A DNA stretch of 40,003 bases from a virus. The DNA lies in IMG/VR virus record IMGVR_UViG_3300032050_000319, positions 1 through 40,003 of that record; one strand, 5' to 3'. The notes beneath the pieces are model-generated. The model was given only the letters and a program-made list of their open reading frames with translations, was not told the DNA's origin and did no database searches. Made by a program: the position numbers and the translations under genes. Below are positions 8,967 to 19,795 of this stretch, piece by piece (position 1 is the stretch's first letter; the number at the start of each line of letters is the position of its first letter).

Positions 8967-9221
8967 TCAAAAAAACCCACCATTTATTCTAGGAACTTGC
9001 ACACTTACATTTCCAAGTTGCTGATTTTCAAATTTTCCTGTGCTGGAGACATATGTAATAATGTCGCCTTCCTCCGCTTGGTCAATAGCAGTATCAAACA
9101 ATTCAACTAAACCAACATTAGGTTTAGGTGTAAACTTTGGATCTGCAATTGTTGTTCTTTGATTTGGACGAACAGCAACTTTACCAATCACTCCTGGAGT
9201 ATTGATTCTAGCTGTAACCAT
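8967..9221 (-). CDS. Small virion-associated protein, C-terminal GGFF
   Basis: This 84-residue protein starts MVTARINTPGVIGKVAVRPN and ends RINGGFF. The end resembles the GGTF tail of the two fiber-region proteins next to it. The middle has VELFDTAIDQAEEGDIITYV, then SSTGKFENQ. In marine T4-like phages short proteins of this type sit in the fiber/baseplate region as structural proteins; I infer the same here. It starts 2 nt after the stop of the 110-residue gene, so translation is likely coupled. No enzyme motif or membrane segment is visible. Confidence 0.6.
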   Translation of the reverse strand: MVTARINTPGVIGKVAVRPNQRTTIADPKFTPKPNVGLVELFDTAIDQAEEGDIITYVSSTGKFENQQLGNVSVQVPRINGGFF

Positions 9222-9223
9222 AA

Positions 9224-9556
9224 TTACCTCGTAACTGAAGGTAGAACCGTCACAATTCCTTCAACAACTCTTGTTACTACAGATGTTGGAGATGTAATAA
9301 TTACATCATAAACATATCGGCCTGGTGTTAATGCCGCAGTATTAGCCGCCGACACATTAAGAGTTACTTCACCATTTGCTGTGCCAGTTACTGTGGATGT
9401 AATTGTTGTTGCACTTGTTGAATAGTATGATTTACGCATCATGGAGTTTGCAGTATAACCATAAAGATTAATTGCGGCTCCAGCTGTATCTTCAACATTA
9501 ATTGTAGTGTTGAATGTTGCGCCTTGTTCTATAACGATTTCTGAAAATGCGGCCAT
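9224..9556 (-). CDS. Small beta-rich virion protein (Ig-like fold likely)
   Basis: This 110-residue protein is made almost entirely of alternating beta-type sequence: FSEIVIEQGATFNTTINVED, then GYTANSMMRKS, TVTGTANGEVTLNVS, TPGRYVYDVIITS and VVEGIVTVLP. The pattern fits a single Ig-like or baseplate-upper-protein-like beta sandwich, which is common in phage decoration and baseplate proteins. It lies between the 832-residue fiber (1 nt gap) and the 84-residue protein in a tight minus-strand run. Function beyond virion association is unknown. Confidence 0.6.
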   Translation of the reverse strand: MAAFSEIVIEQGATFNTTINVEDTAGAAINLYGYTANSMMRKSYYSTSATTITSTVTGTANGEVTLNVSAANTAALTPGRYVYDVIITSPTSVVTRVVEGIVTVLPSVTR

Positions 9557-9557
9557 C

Positions 9558-12056
9558 TTATTTCTTCTTTAATTCGTCAACTTCATCTTTCAAATCTTTG
9601 AATGATTTAATCAATTCTTTAATAGATTCAATCAATAAAGGAACAAGTTTATCATAATGTACAGTTAAATATTGGTCATCTATTGGAGCAGAAACAACAA
9701 CTTCAGGAAGAACTGCTTGAATTTCTTGAGCGGATACACCAACTTCTCTTTTTAATTCATATCCTAAATCTTGCGCTATTTCATTGGGCTCATAATAGAA
9801 TCCCGAAATGGCTGCAATTTTAATAAGAGCATTTTCAATATTACCCAATCTCGTTTTTAATCTATCATCAGAGTAACCAGCAGTTATGGAGCCAGTTGCA
9901 CGAATGTCTCCTGTTCCTGCCGCGGCTGGAGTGCCAACACCAAGAGAAGTCATTTGATAAGCTGTGTTGGTAATTGTTCCTGATGGTCCTGTTGCCCCTT
10001 GAGCACCTTGGGCTCCCTGAGCGCCTTGTGCCCCGGTTGGTCCTGTTGGTCCCGTTGGTCCTGTTGGTCCAGCGGGACCCTGTGCGCCTTGAGGTCCTGT
10101 TGGTCCTGGACCGCCATTTGATCCTGCTGGTCCTGTTGGTCCTTGTGCGCCTTGTGCGCCTTGTGCGCCAGTAGGTCCTTGAGGTCCTGTTGGTCCTTGT
10201 GCGCCTTGTGCGCCAGTGGGTCCTTGAGGTCCCGTTGGTCCTTGGGCTCCTTGAGCGCCTTGTGGTCCCTGTGGTCCTGTTGGTCCTGTTGGTCCTTGAG
10301 CGCCCAAATTGCCTGCTCTAGAATATTGAACCATAACGAGGTCGCCACTACTAAATGTTCCTGCGCCAGAAACATAAGTCAAACCAACTTTATAGTAACC
10401 AGAGGCTGCTGTTGATGATGCAATAGCAAAAACTGCAAATTTTGTAGTTGATGCACCAAACACGGAAAATCTTAGGTGACCTTTTACAGTATTGGTTGAA
10501 TCGCCATATGTGGACAATATTCCTGTAATTGTTTGTGCATATGTGTCCAAATTATCCATGTATGCAAAAGTTGCTGATGCAATCGTTGCATTATTAAATT
10601 TAATATTACCATTACCTGGATCAGAATCATCAACAGCAGTAGCAAAGTTTTGTGCGACAACAACCGCGGCACCAGAATTCAAAACATTTGCTGTAACTTG
10701 TGTATTGACATATCTAACGACACTTGTATTAGCAACATCAACATAATTTCCCATGTTGGTATTAGCAACATCAACATAATTTTTTAAATTAGTATTTGCG
10801 TTATCAACATAGTTCTTCATTAACCATGAAGATGCAAAATCATTATTACTTACCGTTGAAGTGCTTATGGTAATTAGATTTGCAGTAAGTATTTTAGAAT
10901 ACGTTGTGGTAGCATCCGAGTTGAATATGTCTCGGATTTGCCAGTTATTAGCAGAGGCACTCCAACGAATATATGCATTTGCGTCTGAATTTGAAAGACC
11001 ATTATGACCAGAAACACCACCAATTGTATTTCCTCTCCAGACGCCAAAATATCCAGCGCCAGTAGTTGTTACTGGCGCTGCCGTGCTTATAGTTAAAATA
11101 TCCGCATCATAAACAATACTACCATTTAGTATGAAGTTTCCATCTACTGTTAAAGAACCACCAATTGTTGCATCGCCGCTGCCGGTTATTTCAAAAGATG
11201 ATGCTGTTAATGTACCAACATCAGTCTTACCGGATACTAAAGACCCAGCATACACCATACCTTGAGTATTTACATTTCCTGCAATAACATTACCGCTGAT
11301 GTTAGCGGAAGTAGTTGCGCTTGTTATTCTTAAACTGTCTGCCACAACTGAACCAGAAGCGACTAAGTGGGCAACATTTGCGTTTGCTGTTATTCTTGCA
11401 TTATCAGCTACAACGGATGTTGAATTTAAATTGCCTGTAGTTGTGTTATTGGTTATTCTAGCGCCGTAGGATACAACGGAATTAGCCGCTATAATGTGTT
11501 CTACGGTTACATTATTACTAAAACGACCATTGTCAGCAACAACAGAATTTGCTGTTGTTAAATTACCAACTGCTGTATTTCCAATAACAGTTAAAGTTGT
11601 GCCAACATAACCACTATTTGCTACACCTAAATATCCTGCGTTTGCTGTACCAATAACAACTACGTTTGAATTTACTGTTACATTATTTGCTACAATAGTG
11701 TTTTTAATAACAACACTGCCGTTAGAAATTATATTATTTGCAACATAAAGTGCCGTTGCGCTACCGTAGATATAAACTGTATTTCCAACAGAAAGATTGC
11801 CCGATTGAGCTACTTCTGATCCTAAAACAATATCTTTACCGACCGTAAGTTGAGTGCCAATTAGAGCATTATTTGAAACTTGAAGCGGAGTTCCTTGAGC
11901 GGTAATGGATAAAACTGCGGTACATGCAATATTAAGAGAACCAGCATACTTATCATAATTTCCGGTTTCTATTTTATTAAGTTCGCCGGCAGATTGATTC
12001 GTCTGAATGCGCCATTCATCAATCGTATTTGTTCGTGTAATGTTATTAATTGACAT
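9558..12056 (-). CDS. Long tail fiber with collagen-like tract and S74 intramolecular chaperone
   Basis: This is an 832-residue protein. The start [20 protein letters not shown] is typical of long fibers of marine T4-like phages. Residues 60-300 are a regular shaft of about 20-residue beta repeats ([19 protein letters not shown] type). A module with [13 protein letters not shown] and SGHNGLSN lies near 300-380, related to the modules in the fibers at 3363 and 7263. Residues about 575-690 are Gly-X-Y triplets. The C-terminus is a Peptidase_S74 domain: [39 protein letters not shown] and a terminal coiled coil. It overlaps the 77-residue gene upstream by one base (TAATG). Probably a main fiber. 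Confidence 0.85.
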   Translation of the reverse strand: MSINNITRTNTIDEWRIQTNQSAGELNKIETGNYDKYAGSLNIACTAVLSITAQGTPLQVSNNALIGTQLTVGKDIVLGSEVAQSGNLSVGNTVYIYGSATALYVANNIISNGSVVIKNTIVANNVTVNSNVVVIGTANAGYLGVANSGYVGTTLTVIGNTAVGNLTTANSVVADNGRFSNNVTVEHIIAANSVVSYGARITNNTTTGNLNSTSVVADNARITANANVAHLVASGSVVADSLRITSATTSANISGNVIAGNVNTQGMVYAGSLVSGKTDVGTLTASSFEITGSGDATIGGSLTVDGNFILNGSIVYDADILTISTAAPVTTTGAGYFGVWRGNTIGGVSGHNGLSNSDANAYIRWSASANNWQIRDIFNSDATTTYSKILTANLITISTSTVSNNDFASSWLMKNYVDNANTNLKNYVDVANTNMGNYVDVANTSVVRYVNTQVTANVLNSGAAVVVAQNFATAVDDSDPGNGNIKFNNATIASATFAYMDNLDTYAQTITGILSTYGDSTNTVKGHLRFSVFGASTTKFAVFAIASSTAASGYYKVGLTYVSGAGTFSSGDLVMVQYSRAGNLGAQGPTGPTGPQGPQGAQGAQGPTGPQGPTGAQGAQGPTGPQGPTGAQGAQGAQGPTGPAGSNGGPGPTGPQGAQGPAGPTGPTGPTGPTGAQGAQGAQGAQGATGPSGTITNTAYQMTSLGVGTPAAAGTGDIRATGSITAGYSDDRLKTRLGNIENALIKIAAISGFYYEPNEIAQDLGYELKREVGVSAQEIQAVLPEVVVSAPIDDQYLTVHYDKLVPLLIESIKELIKSFKDLKDEVDELKKK
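9985..10305 (-). repeat. Collagen-like Gly-X-Y repeat tract (long fiber)
   Basis: Gly-X-Y triplets rich in GPT, GPQ and GAQ, interrupted once by a SNGG segment. This is the third collagen-like tract in the window. It uses the same codon blocks as the two paralogous fibers 7-9 kb away, so they may exchange sequence. Confidence 0.85.
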
Positions 12057-12289
12057 TATTCTTTACTCTGTTTCAACAATGCGTTTAGTAGGGACTTAAT
12101 TTCCTTCATATCCGAAGACAATTCTTCCACTTGATTCTTCAAGTTATTTATCTCGTTATTTTTGCCATTCATCCTATCAGCAAGTTTTTTCCTTGCTTCA
12201 TTTTCAATCAATGCATTCCGCCCCGTCATCAACAGGGCGTTTGTGCCAGTATCTTTAATAAAATTGGTACCTTCAACTTTCACAAGCAT
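12056..12289 (-). CDS. Small coiled-coil protein in baseplate-fiber junction
   Basis: This 77-residue protein starts [20 protein letters not shown]. Its C-terminal half is an amphipathic coiled coil ([20 protein letters not shown], then [11 protein letters not shown]). Short proteins opening with 'VKV.GT.F.KDT.T.AL' occur next to fiber genes in cyanophage-like genomes, so I treat it as a conserved structural or assembly protein. It starts 2 nt after the 2052-residue gene ends and overlaps the next fiber start by one base, so all three are probably translated from one message. Confidence 0.65.
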   Translation of the reverse strand: MLVKVEGTNFIKDTGTNALLMTGRNALIENEARKKLADRMNGKNNEINNLKNQVEELSSDMKEIKSLLNALLKQSKE

Positions 12290-12291
12290 GA

Positions 12292-15200
12292 TTACTCTGC
12301 TGGAGTTGCGATGATACGCAAATCCTTAACACTTGGTACAATTGCTGGATCACTGGATGTCAATACGACTTTGATAGCAAAAGTCTTAAACGAATCATAT
12401 GTTACACCATTTATTCCGGCATATGTAATTGCATTTGTTGTGGCTGATGGGCGAAACTCATATTCGCGGAATGTTTCGTTATCAGGCGATGATGTTACAG
12501 TAGGATTAATACACACCATTTTTTGATATGGTCTATCTTTAAATGGAGTTGCATCACTATCTGATAACACTTTATAGAATACCGAAACTTCCGAAGATCC
12601 AGGTTTGTTTGCGCCAAGGAATACACGTAAATCACCAGCATCATACCCATCAGCCAATTTAACCGGCTTGGTAATGTACCGTGCTTGACATGGACCACCA
12701 GAAGAATCATATTCGCTATTCAATACAATTGTTGCTGGAGTTGTTGGATGTGTATAGTAAGAAATTTCAAAGTCATCCAAATAACCAGAACCTGGCGATG
12801 TTACATAAACTGCAATAACATTACCATTTGCGTCAACAGTCACGTTAGCATTTGCTCCTGTGCCGGATGAACTTGTGATTGTAATTACGTTTGCATTACT
12901 ATATCCTCTACCAGGATTTATAATTGTAAAATCTTCAGAATTGATTTCTGCATTATCAACGTAGTTTTCCCATATATTTACAGAAGCGGCTTCCATTGAG
13001 AATATTGGAGAAACTGCATCGCTTGTTGTAGTCATTTCCAATTTCAATGTAAAATCATTCGCATTGAACATTTTCTTTCTACGATATCCAACTTGATACA
13101 AATCATCATTAGAGAAGTTGTATGTTTGTCCCGAAGACAATGTTCTGAATGATGATTCTTTTGTTCCTGAAATCGTAGTCGTTGTGATGCTATGCGTCAA
13201 AGATGTAACTTTTGCATCTGGTATAATTGGTTTTGTAAGCAATCTTAATTTGTCATAGTTTGTGCTAGTTGGCAATGCTTGATTTCTCAAGTAATATGTC
13301 GCAGTACTATTCGGTGTGAAAACACAACGATTTAATCTAAACATCAAGTCTTCATTAATAAACGGAGTCCATTCTGCGGTATTCTGTGATTTATACAAAG
13401 TGCCCATGTATGGTTGTTTATCCACATACTCATTATTGGTAGTTGTTCCACCCTTTTCAGCTTCCCAAACAATATAATCTTGAGTATCAGCTAAAACAAT
13501 TAACGCATATTGACCAGGTTTTAAATATACTGGGAAACTAAATTCAAAATTCGTAGATGTGCTTGAATCAGTAACACTTGGCGTTTCCGATATATTAATT
13601 TGTGATGGATATTTTGTTACCACGGATTCTGGATACCAGTAATCTGAAGATGGAAATCCATTTACAGTTGGGCGAACTTGTAGTGTCACTGGCAAATTGC
13701 CATCATCTTTTGCTTTAAAGAATAAATCAACACTACTTAAAAACAAACCTTGTGGATACACAGTTGGGTCAACAAAGAATGTTTGAGCAAGAGGATCGGT
13801 TCCTCCTACAACAAATGTTGATAATAATTCTTGTCCAGCGGCTACTGAACCAACTAGTCTATCGGAAGTTTGTATGCCAACAATTCTTCTATCAACATCA
13901 ACATTTAATACCGTATCAACAAGAGTTGTTTTGTTTACAGTTAAACCAGTTGCATTGTATGTTTTGTCGGAGAATGAAATTGAATCTGCATCATATGTAT
14001 TATTAAAAGATTCAGTAACACGGAAGTTTCTTTCACCTGAACGGAATGTTGCTTTTGGCATATAGAATGCACCACCAGCTTGTCCAAGTTTGTTAGACAT
14101 ATTTGTGCCAAAACTATAAACATATGTTCCACCAACATAAGCAGTTGCTCCACTTACTGTAGCAACCTTTGTGCTGGTATCGTATGCTGTTACGGTGAAT
14201 TGTGCTCCAACTCCTTCAAATGATGAAGTTGAACGAATAATAGTAATCGTATTTCCAACTATGCTGTAAGCTGGCGCATCAGAAGCAAGAGTGATAGTTG
14301 TAGCTGTAACACCTCTTGTTACACCGGAACGATGGTCAGTCACGGAACTTACTGTATAGTATTTACCGCTATCCAAACCATAAACATATTTACTAGAAAG
14401 TGGCTTACCAGTTTCATTAATAATAGAGACATTGGCTGAACCGGGCTCACTCACAACAACAAATCCAGCATCAAAAGAATTTCCACCAGATAACAGACTT
14501 ACTAAGTTTGCGGTCAAGTCTGCAATAGTATTTGCTGTGAGAATTGATTCACCCGAAATCAAAGTTGTATTAGCATTCAATGTAACTTTGTTTGGCACTA
14601 CAATGTATTTGTTAACATCGGTATTATCAAAGAAAGAATACATTACTGTTGAAGGTCTCATTCCATCAGAAGCAAAAAGAATTTGCTTTGACTTCATGTA
14701 TGGTTGAATAGCTAAGTCTGTAACAAAAGTTCCTACATCCACTTGTGATGTTGAAGTTGTAATTTGTTTTTGATTTAGTTCTGCGCCCTTGGTCAAATAA
14801 GTGTTATCATTAACGGCCGCATAAACACCAAAAGTTCTTCCTCCCAAACCAACCGTGGTTTGTTTTGTATAATCAGTTTCTTTGAGTGTTTTATACCACT
14901 TACTATCGGCGATTTGTGCAAAAGGACTATTTCTATCATCAGCCCATTGTTTATTGTTGTCTGCGACATACTTAAATGCATCATTGATAAAGTTGAAAGC
15001 ATTATCAATACCCTGTGTTGAGTTTAAAGTAACTCTTGCTGTAGAACCAGTATCAACATCTCCAGTAAATTCTGGGAACAATTTTGTTTTGCCTTTGAAG
15101 TTAGCAAAAGTTGCATCAGCAATAGCTAATGATTTTGTTGCATAAGGTTGTTTTGCAAATTCAGTCGTGCTATAAGAAAGCATTAACGCTTTTTTAGTAC

Positions 15201-18200
15201 CAGCACCGACAATTTTTGTTGCGCCAGTGCTTAATGATGTATTAGCTTCCAATGCAACAGTTCTCATTAGAGAAGCTGGATATAATCTTCCCGCATCAAT
15301 CAAGTTTCTATTATCATAATCCACGTCCGAGAATGTGGCTTGTGAATCTTTTGATGTAAAGTTATCAACAAGAATACCATATTTTGAACGCTCTAGACCA
15401 TTGTTATCCAGAATTTTTGTTGAGGCTGCATCCTTTTCCAATGTTGTCAATGCAACATAGTACTCTAGTCCACGAATTCTATCCTCAAATGCTTGAATGT
15501 CACTCATCGTATATCTGCGGTGATTCTTAAAGTCTGCGCGGATATCCTTAACACTTTCGGTATATGCTGGAATATACAAAGTATAAATCAACATATCTTT
15601 TTTATCAACTGGAGGAGGAACTGGAACAACGGCTGATTGTCCCTTTAGTACTCCAATTTCTCTAGAAGATTTAACTACAACTTGGTCAATTCTCGGCAAG
15701 AAATAATCATAATCCATTGTGATATTTTCCAATGGCTCAGGATTCAATGCTCCAGACAACGATGTTCCACCCACAGCTTTGTATGGTCTAAAGTCAAATG
15801 CGCCTCTTAAAGAAATAAGTTTTTTATCTTCTATATTATCAAACTTGGAAATATCTGAATAAGAAATATTTGAACCTTTTGAGTACGAATCAACATCAAA
15901 TAATCCTGCAAATACGGACAAGTTTTTGAAGTACCTATATTGTACAAATACTTTTCCTACAGGCGCAGAATATCCACGTTTCAATTTAATTGTTGCGTGG
16001 TCATAATGAGTTTTACGTTGACCATTATCAAACTCATAGTATGATGTAATATCATTAGATGAACTTGTCAACATAGCAGAGGTAACATTTGATCCTGTGT
16101 TTCTAGAATCATAGATGCCAATGATTTCATACACATCAGGAACTTGCAAGCTAACTACTTTTCCTGGTGTTCTTAAATCTGTTAACACAGCGCCGCTATC
16201 AAAGTTGGTTGCGCCGATACTTTTGAATACCGCACCACCTGAAAAATATGTTACTTCGCCGGATGTATTTGCTGAATATAGAACAGTTGTTCCTTCAGTT
16301 CCAGCAGTATTCATTTCATAAGGAATCAATGAATGTAAATCTGTTCCGCCTGTAATTGGTACTAATTGTTTACGCTTTGTGACACCAGTTGAACCATCTT
16401 CTGCGTTATTGATTTTTGTAGTTACAAGCAAATCAACTTTAATCGCTTCGGCAGCTTTCAAATCAACTTCAAATGATGATGTTGAAACTGAGGTAATTGT
16501 GAAGTTATTATTTGATAAGCTAATTGCTGTATTAGGAACAATACCATATTGAACATTACTCGCACTATCTGAACGAACAAAACAAATCATGTTATTCAGA
16601 ATCAATGAATCCGAAATTGTTCCTGATCCAGTTGAGAATGAAAAAGTGTCTGAGCCTGAAGCGGTTACAGTAAATTTACCACCAGATGTTGTACCCGTAT
16701 ATTTCTTTCTTACTTGAAAATCCATATTGCTAATTGTATTAGCTTTAATCGCCTCATATGGAGTTTCAAAAACAAGACTTGTTCTCACGGGTTCACTAAT
16801 AGAAACAAATCCTGTAGTTGAATCTTTTGAGTCTGTATCAACGTTGCCCGCAAATTGAATGTATGTTCCATCACTTATAGCTAATGATTCTGCATTTTTA
16901 ATGTCAGATTGAATTGTAAACGTATTTGAGTCCGGTTTAAAAGTCAATGCTGTGGACAAAGTAATGTGTGTAGCATTTGAGGTTGTAATCAGAATTGGCG
17001 ATAATGAAGAACCGGCACCATTTGTAATCTGGAAATACATATTTGCATATGCATTTGATGGCAAAGCATTGTTGAATGCTGTAGGAATTACAATAGAAGT
17101 TGAAGAAGAATCGGGTCCAGATAGTGTTCCTGTAATTGGAACAGTATTAGCACCAAATGTATTTACAGTAAATGTGTGAGTATTACCAATGTCCGAATTG
17201 TATGCATCATTATAGCGAATCATGTTTGCATAAATTGTACCAATTTTGGTAGAATTATATGTCGCAGTTGTTGATAAACTTATGTTTGTAAATGGAACCG
17301 AATGGATATCCAAAGATGGGAATGAAGTAATATCAAGTGTGCCGCGAACATTCGCTAGAACCAAACTACTTTCATAATTTGTTGGTAAATCAAAACTTGA
17401 AACATTTGAAACATCTCTTGCTCTATCAACCGAAATAATTGTTGGAGCAATCGTTTCAAACTCATAACCACTCACATACGCTTTACCTGGATCTAAAATT
17501 ACACTAAATTTACCATTAGCTGTATCCCCTTCTTCAAGAGAAATAACAAATGGATCTACAGTATAGTTTCCAGATTCATCATGGGTGCGGCGAGCTAAAG
17601 TTTTTTCAATTTCACTATAGATTGGATAGTCAATTTCTTTTGTTTTTACGCCATTAACAAGACGAACAATTTCAAAGAATGTTGAAATATCAGCAGAATC
17701 TAATGTTCTCTTTGCTAGAGAAGTTTGAATTGCAAAACGTTCAGCTCCTGGTGCTTGATAGTTAAATGCGCCCTGTGCTGGATCCAACAATGATGTATCA
17801 TCAACTTCATCAACAATGGTTTCGGTAAATTCAATACCGATTTTGTATGATGGGTTTAAATTAATTGTTGATGTGTTATATCCTACACGATAAAAAATTT
17901 CAAGAATAAGATATTGTGGAACTACTTTTACAAATTGTCCTTTAAAATAATATATACCTTCTTGTAATTTGGCAATGTAAGAACCACCAACAGCCAATGT
18001 GGATCTTAATTGAGCATAAATTTCTTGACCGTAAACACGAATTTCGTCCGATTCGGAAAATCTTTCGCCACTTAAATATTTTAAAATAAGAATAGGATTT
18101 GCAGTTGATGTGTCAATTGCAATAACTTTTGCTCTAATTATTTTTGATGAGTTATATGAAACGACAGTCTTGTTTAGGAATTGCGTAGCATCAACGTCCA

Positions 18201-18450
18201 AGTTATTGTATTGAGCAGACAAGACTACATAATTTGCTTTAGTATCTAAAGAAACTTTACCACCAACAATTGGACTACCACTCTTAAAGATGTGATTGCC
18301 AAATTTTTCAATTTGATTTGATAATATGGTTTGTAATTGAGTCAACTCACGGGCTTGCACCGAGTATCCAGGACGAAACAAAACACGCATGAAGTTTTTA
18401 TCTTCATCAAAATCATCATAATATGGATCGTAGTTAAAGGTAGCAGTCAT
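12292..18450 (-). CDS. Giant baseplate/tail structural protein, DUF4815-like
   Basis: At 2052 residues this is the longest protein in the window. The N-terminus (MTATFNYDPYYDDFDEDKNF, then RVLFRPGYSVQARELTQLQT and SGSPIVGGKVSL) matches the DUF4815 family of phage tail proteins. The middle is long and beta-rich; about residues 880-1000 contain a more charged section (VVPVPPPVDKKDMLIYTLYI, FEDRIRGLEYYVALTTLEKDA). Near residue 1850 lies a GxGY repeat (NPGRGYSNANVITIT, SPGSGYLDDF). The C-terminal 150 residues (DAGDLRVFLGANKP, FREYEFRP) form a carbohydrate-module-like beta domain. It sits next to gp8 where T4 has gp9-gp12, so it may replace the fiber connector or short-fiber functions; that is inference. 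A Shine-Dalgarno (CGAGGA) precedes the start. Confidence 0.75.
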   Translation of the reverse strand: MTATFNYDPYYDDFDEDKNFMRVLFRPGYSVQARELTQLQTILSNQIEKFGNHIFKSGSPIVGGKVSLDTKANYVVLSAQYNNLDVDATQFLNKTVVSYNSSKIIRAKVIAIDTSTANPILILKYLSGERFSESDEIRVYGQEIYAQLRSTLAVGGSYIAKLQEGIYYFKGQFVKVVPQYLILEIFYRVGYNTSTINLNPSYKIGIEFTETIVDEVDDTSLLDPAQGAFNYQAPGAERFAIQTSLAKRTLDSADISTFFEIVRLVNGVKTKEIDYPIYSEIEKTLARRTHDESGNYTVDPFVISLEEGDTANGKFSVILDPGKAYVSGYEFETIAPTIISVDRARDVSNVSSFDLPTNYESSLVLANVRGTLDITSFPSLDIHSVPFTNISLSTTATYNSTKIGTIYANMIRYNDAYNSDIGNTHTFTVNTFGANTVPITGTLSGPDSSSTSIVIPTAFNNALPSNAYANMYFQITNGAGSSLSPILITTSNATHITLSTALTFKPDSNTFTIQSDIKNAESLAISDGTYIQFAGNVDTDSKDSTTGFVSISEPVRTSLVFETPYEAIKANTISNMDFQVRKKYTGTTSGGKFTVTASGSDTFSFSTGSGTISDSLILNNMICFVRSDSASNVQYGIVPNTAISLSNNNFTITSVSTSSFEVDLKAAEAIKVDLLVTTKINNAEDGSTGVTKRKQLVPITGGTDLHSLIPYEMNTAGTEGTTVLYSANTSGEVTYFSGGAVFKSIGATNFDSGAVLTDLRTPGKVVSLQVPDVYEIIGIYDSRNTGSNVTSAMLTSSSNDITSYYEFDNGQRKTHYDHATIKLKRGYSAPVGKVFVQYRYFKNLSVFAGLFDVDSYSKGSNISYSDISKFDNIEDKKLISLRGAFDFRPYKAVGGTSLSGALNPEPLENITMDYDYFLPRIDQVVVKSSREIGVLKGQSAVVPVPPPVDKKDMLIYTLYIPAYTESVKDIRADFKNHRRYTMSDIQAFEDRIRGLEYYVALTTLEKDAASTKILDNNGLERSKYGILVDNFTSKDSQATFSDVDYDNRNLIDAGRLYPASLMRTVALEANTSLSTGATKIVGAGTKKALMLSYSTTEFAKQPYATKSLAIADATFANFKGKTKLFPEFTGDVDTGSTARVTLNSTQGIDNAFNFINDAFKYVADNNKQWADDRNSPFAQIADSKWYKTLKETDYTKQTTVGLGGRTFGVYAAVNDNTYLTKGAELNQKQITTSTSQVDVGTFVTDLAIQPYMKSKQILFASDGMRPSTVMYSFFDNTDVNKYIVVPNKVTLNANTTLISGESILTANTIADLTANLVSLLSGGNSFDAGFVVVSEPGSANVSIINETGKPLSSKYVYGLDSGKYYTVSSVTDHRSGVTRGVTATTITLASDAPAYSIVGNTITIIRSTSSFEGVGAQFTVTAYDTSTKVATVSGATAYVGGTYVYSFGTNMSNKLGQAGGAFYMPKATFRSGERNFRVTESFNNTYDADSISFSDKTYNATGLTVNKTTLVDTVLNVDVDRRIVGIQTSDRLVGSVAAGQELLSTFVVGGTDPLAQTFFVDPTVYPQGLFLSSVDLFFKAKDDGNLPVTLQVRPTVNGFPSSDYWYPESVVTKYPSQINISETPSVTDSSTSTNFEFSFPVYLKPGQYALIVLADTQDYIVWEAEKGGTTTNNEYVDKQPYMGTLYKSQNTAEWTPFINEDLMFRLNRCVFTPNSTATYYLRNQALPTSTNYDKLRLLTKPIIPDAKVTSLTHSITTTTISGTKESSFRTLSSGQTYNFSNDDLYQVGYRRKKMFNANDFTLKLEMTTTSDAVSPIFSMEAASVNIWENYVDNAEINSEDFTIINPGRGYSNANVITITSSSGTGANANVTVDANGNVIAVYVTSPGSGYLDDFEISYYTHPTTPATIVLNSEYDSSGGPCQARYITKPVKLADGYDAGDLRVFLGANKPGSSEVSVFYKVLSDSDATPFKDRPYQKMVCINPTVTSSPDNETFREYEFRPSATTNAITYAGINGVTYDSFKTFAIKVVLTSSDPAIVPSVKDLRIIATPAE

Positions 18451-18461
18451 TTATTCCTCGT

Positions 18462-19790
18462 TTAGAAACTCAAAATGAAACGAATTCGTTCGGTTTGGGC
18501 TGGGTCTCTTGTAATTGGTAACTTATCTGATATGTATAATATCTTTCCAGAGTACAAATCAAGAGTGGGATTTGTTATGGAATTTACAATACGAATAGCG
18601 CCGGTTTGTAGGCCTCTAATGGCTTGATTTGTTTGCAATGTTCCACGAACATTGTTTAGATACAATAAGTTTGGCGTTTCGCTAAATGAAATTACATCAG
18701 CAGTAAATGTTGCACTTGCGTATGTTGTTCCTTGATAAACAACTTCATCGTTGTTAAAGTCGCCAACGCCGGGCGAAACTTTAACAAGAGTGTATAGAGA
18801 ATATGTTTGTGCGGTAGCTAATGCTGTTGTGCCATATTTGTATGGATTTCTTAAAAGCACAACTTCACGAAAATCATTATCAACGGGTAATACTCCACCC
18901 TCATCTTGGTCAAATTCCACATTAAACATAATTGTGGAACCACCCAACTCATAAGTCGGCTCATATCCATGCCCATTATGTGGCGCAATTGAAACTTCAG
19001 CCGTCGCCGATGTTCCTGTGCCACCACTAACATCAGTAAAAGTTAGATTTGCATAAGTGTAATAATTTCCGCGATTTTGAATAACTATATTTTGTACTTT
19101 ACCACCAGAAACATTTGCTTTTAATACAGCACCTGTTCCATCACCTTCAATTGTAATAATGTTTTGTACAGTACCGAGAGTATAATTATTACCAGAATTT
19201 GTTACAGTCACAATATCAATTGAGCCTGGTTCGGCGGCGGCTCGTACAAACTTATTTACAGATACTGGCATCCAATCATCGGTTAGAAATTTTTGTTTTT
19301 GTGTAGATGTTAATGTGTACATGTACTTCCATTTGTAAAAATCGGAAGTCTCAACGTACGGTTCTTCTAGTGAAGTTGTTGATAGTGTTAATTCTGGTGA
19401 TACCGTAGATGCAGTACCAGGCGCAACATTTGAGAGACACTTAAAAACTTGATCCTTTGAATTTATTATATAAAAGTTTGTAGTTGATTGATATGTATTA
19501 TATACTGTATTTGCTGTCCAATTATTTCTAGGAATAACAAGAGAAGCATTTTCCAGAGATATTTGTTTCGCAAGAACACCATATTTGTAGAAATTGTTTA
19601 TATCAGATTCCGATTCAGATGGCGATCCTGCTACTTCGGTTCCTGAATTCCATGGTAAATGTCTGCCAAAAAAGGCATACATATAAGATTTTTTAGCGGC
19701 GGGCAAGTATGCATTTGCTCCCAAGTCCAACTGGTTGTAGACTTGTTCTGCCATCAAAATTTTGAAATTTTTAGTTAAGAGTGCTGACAT
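18462..19790 (-). CDS. gp8: Baseplate wedge protein gp8
   Basis: This 442-residue protein resembles T4 gp8 (334 residues). The N-terminus shows FFGRHLPWNSG, aligning with the T4 region around FGRSEPW, followed by a conserved VIPRNNW motif (T4 VIPRRDW). The C-terminus YISDKLPITRDPAQTERIRF aligns with the T4 end (PPI...DQTEEI..LF). The extra length is largely an insertion at residues 188-268 (18987-19229) with the GxGY-type repeat found in other baseplate genes here. In T4, gp8 dimers sit in the wedge and contact gp7 and gp10. A GATAAATA motif lies 5 nt before the ATG and there is no Shine-Dalgarno, so the message may be leaderless. Confidence 0.88.
   Translation of the reverse strand: MSALLTKNFKILMAEQVYNQLDLGANAYLPAAKKSYMYAFFGRHLPWNSGTEVAGSPSESESDINNFYKYGVLAKQISLENASLVIPRNNWTANTVYNTYQSTTNFYIINSKDQVFKCLSNVAPGTASTVSPELTLSTTSLEEPYVETSDFYKWKYMYTLTSTQKQKFLTDDWMPVSVNKFVRAAAEPGSIDIVTVTNSGNNYTLGTVQNIITIEGDGTGAVLKANVSGGKVQNIVIQNRGNYYTYANLTFTDVSGGTGTSATAEVSIAPHNGHGYEPTYELGGSTIMFNVEFDQDEGGVLPVDNDFREVVLLRNPYKYGTTALATAQTYSLYTLVKVSPGVGDFNNDEVVYQGTTYASATFTADVISFSETPNLLYLNNVRGTLQTNQAIRGLQTGAIRIVNSITNPTLDLYSGKILYISDKLPITRDPAQTERIRFILSF
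18987..19229 (-). repeat. GxGY beta-repeat domain inserted in gp8
   Basis: Residues 188-268 read IVTVTNSGNNYTLGTVQN, then ITIEGDGTGAVLKANVSGG and VQNIVIQNRGNYYTYANLTF. The same plan (V.N.G.GY, V.I.G.G.GA.A.A.V..G.V..I.V.N.G.GY) occurs in gp6, gp7, gp53 and the giant protein in this window. T4 gp8 has no such segment. Confidence 0.7.
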
Positions 19791-19795
19791 GTTTC

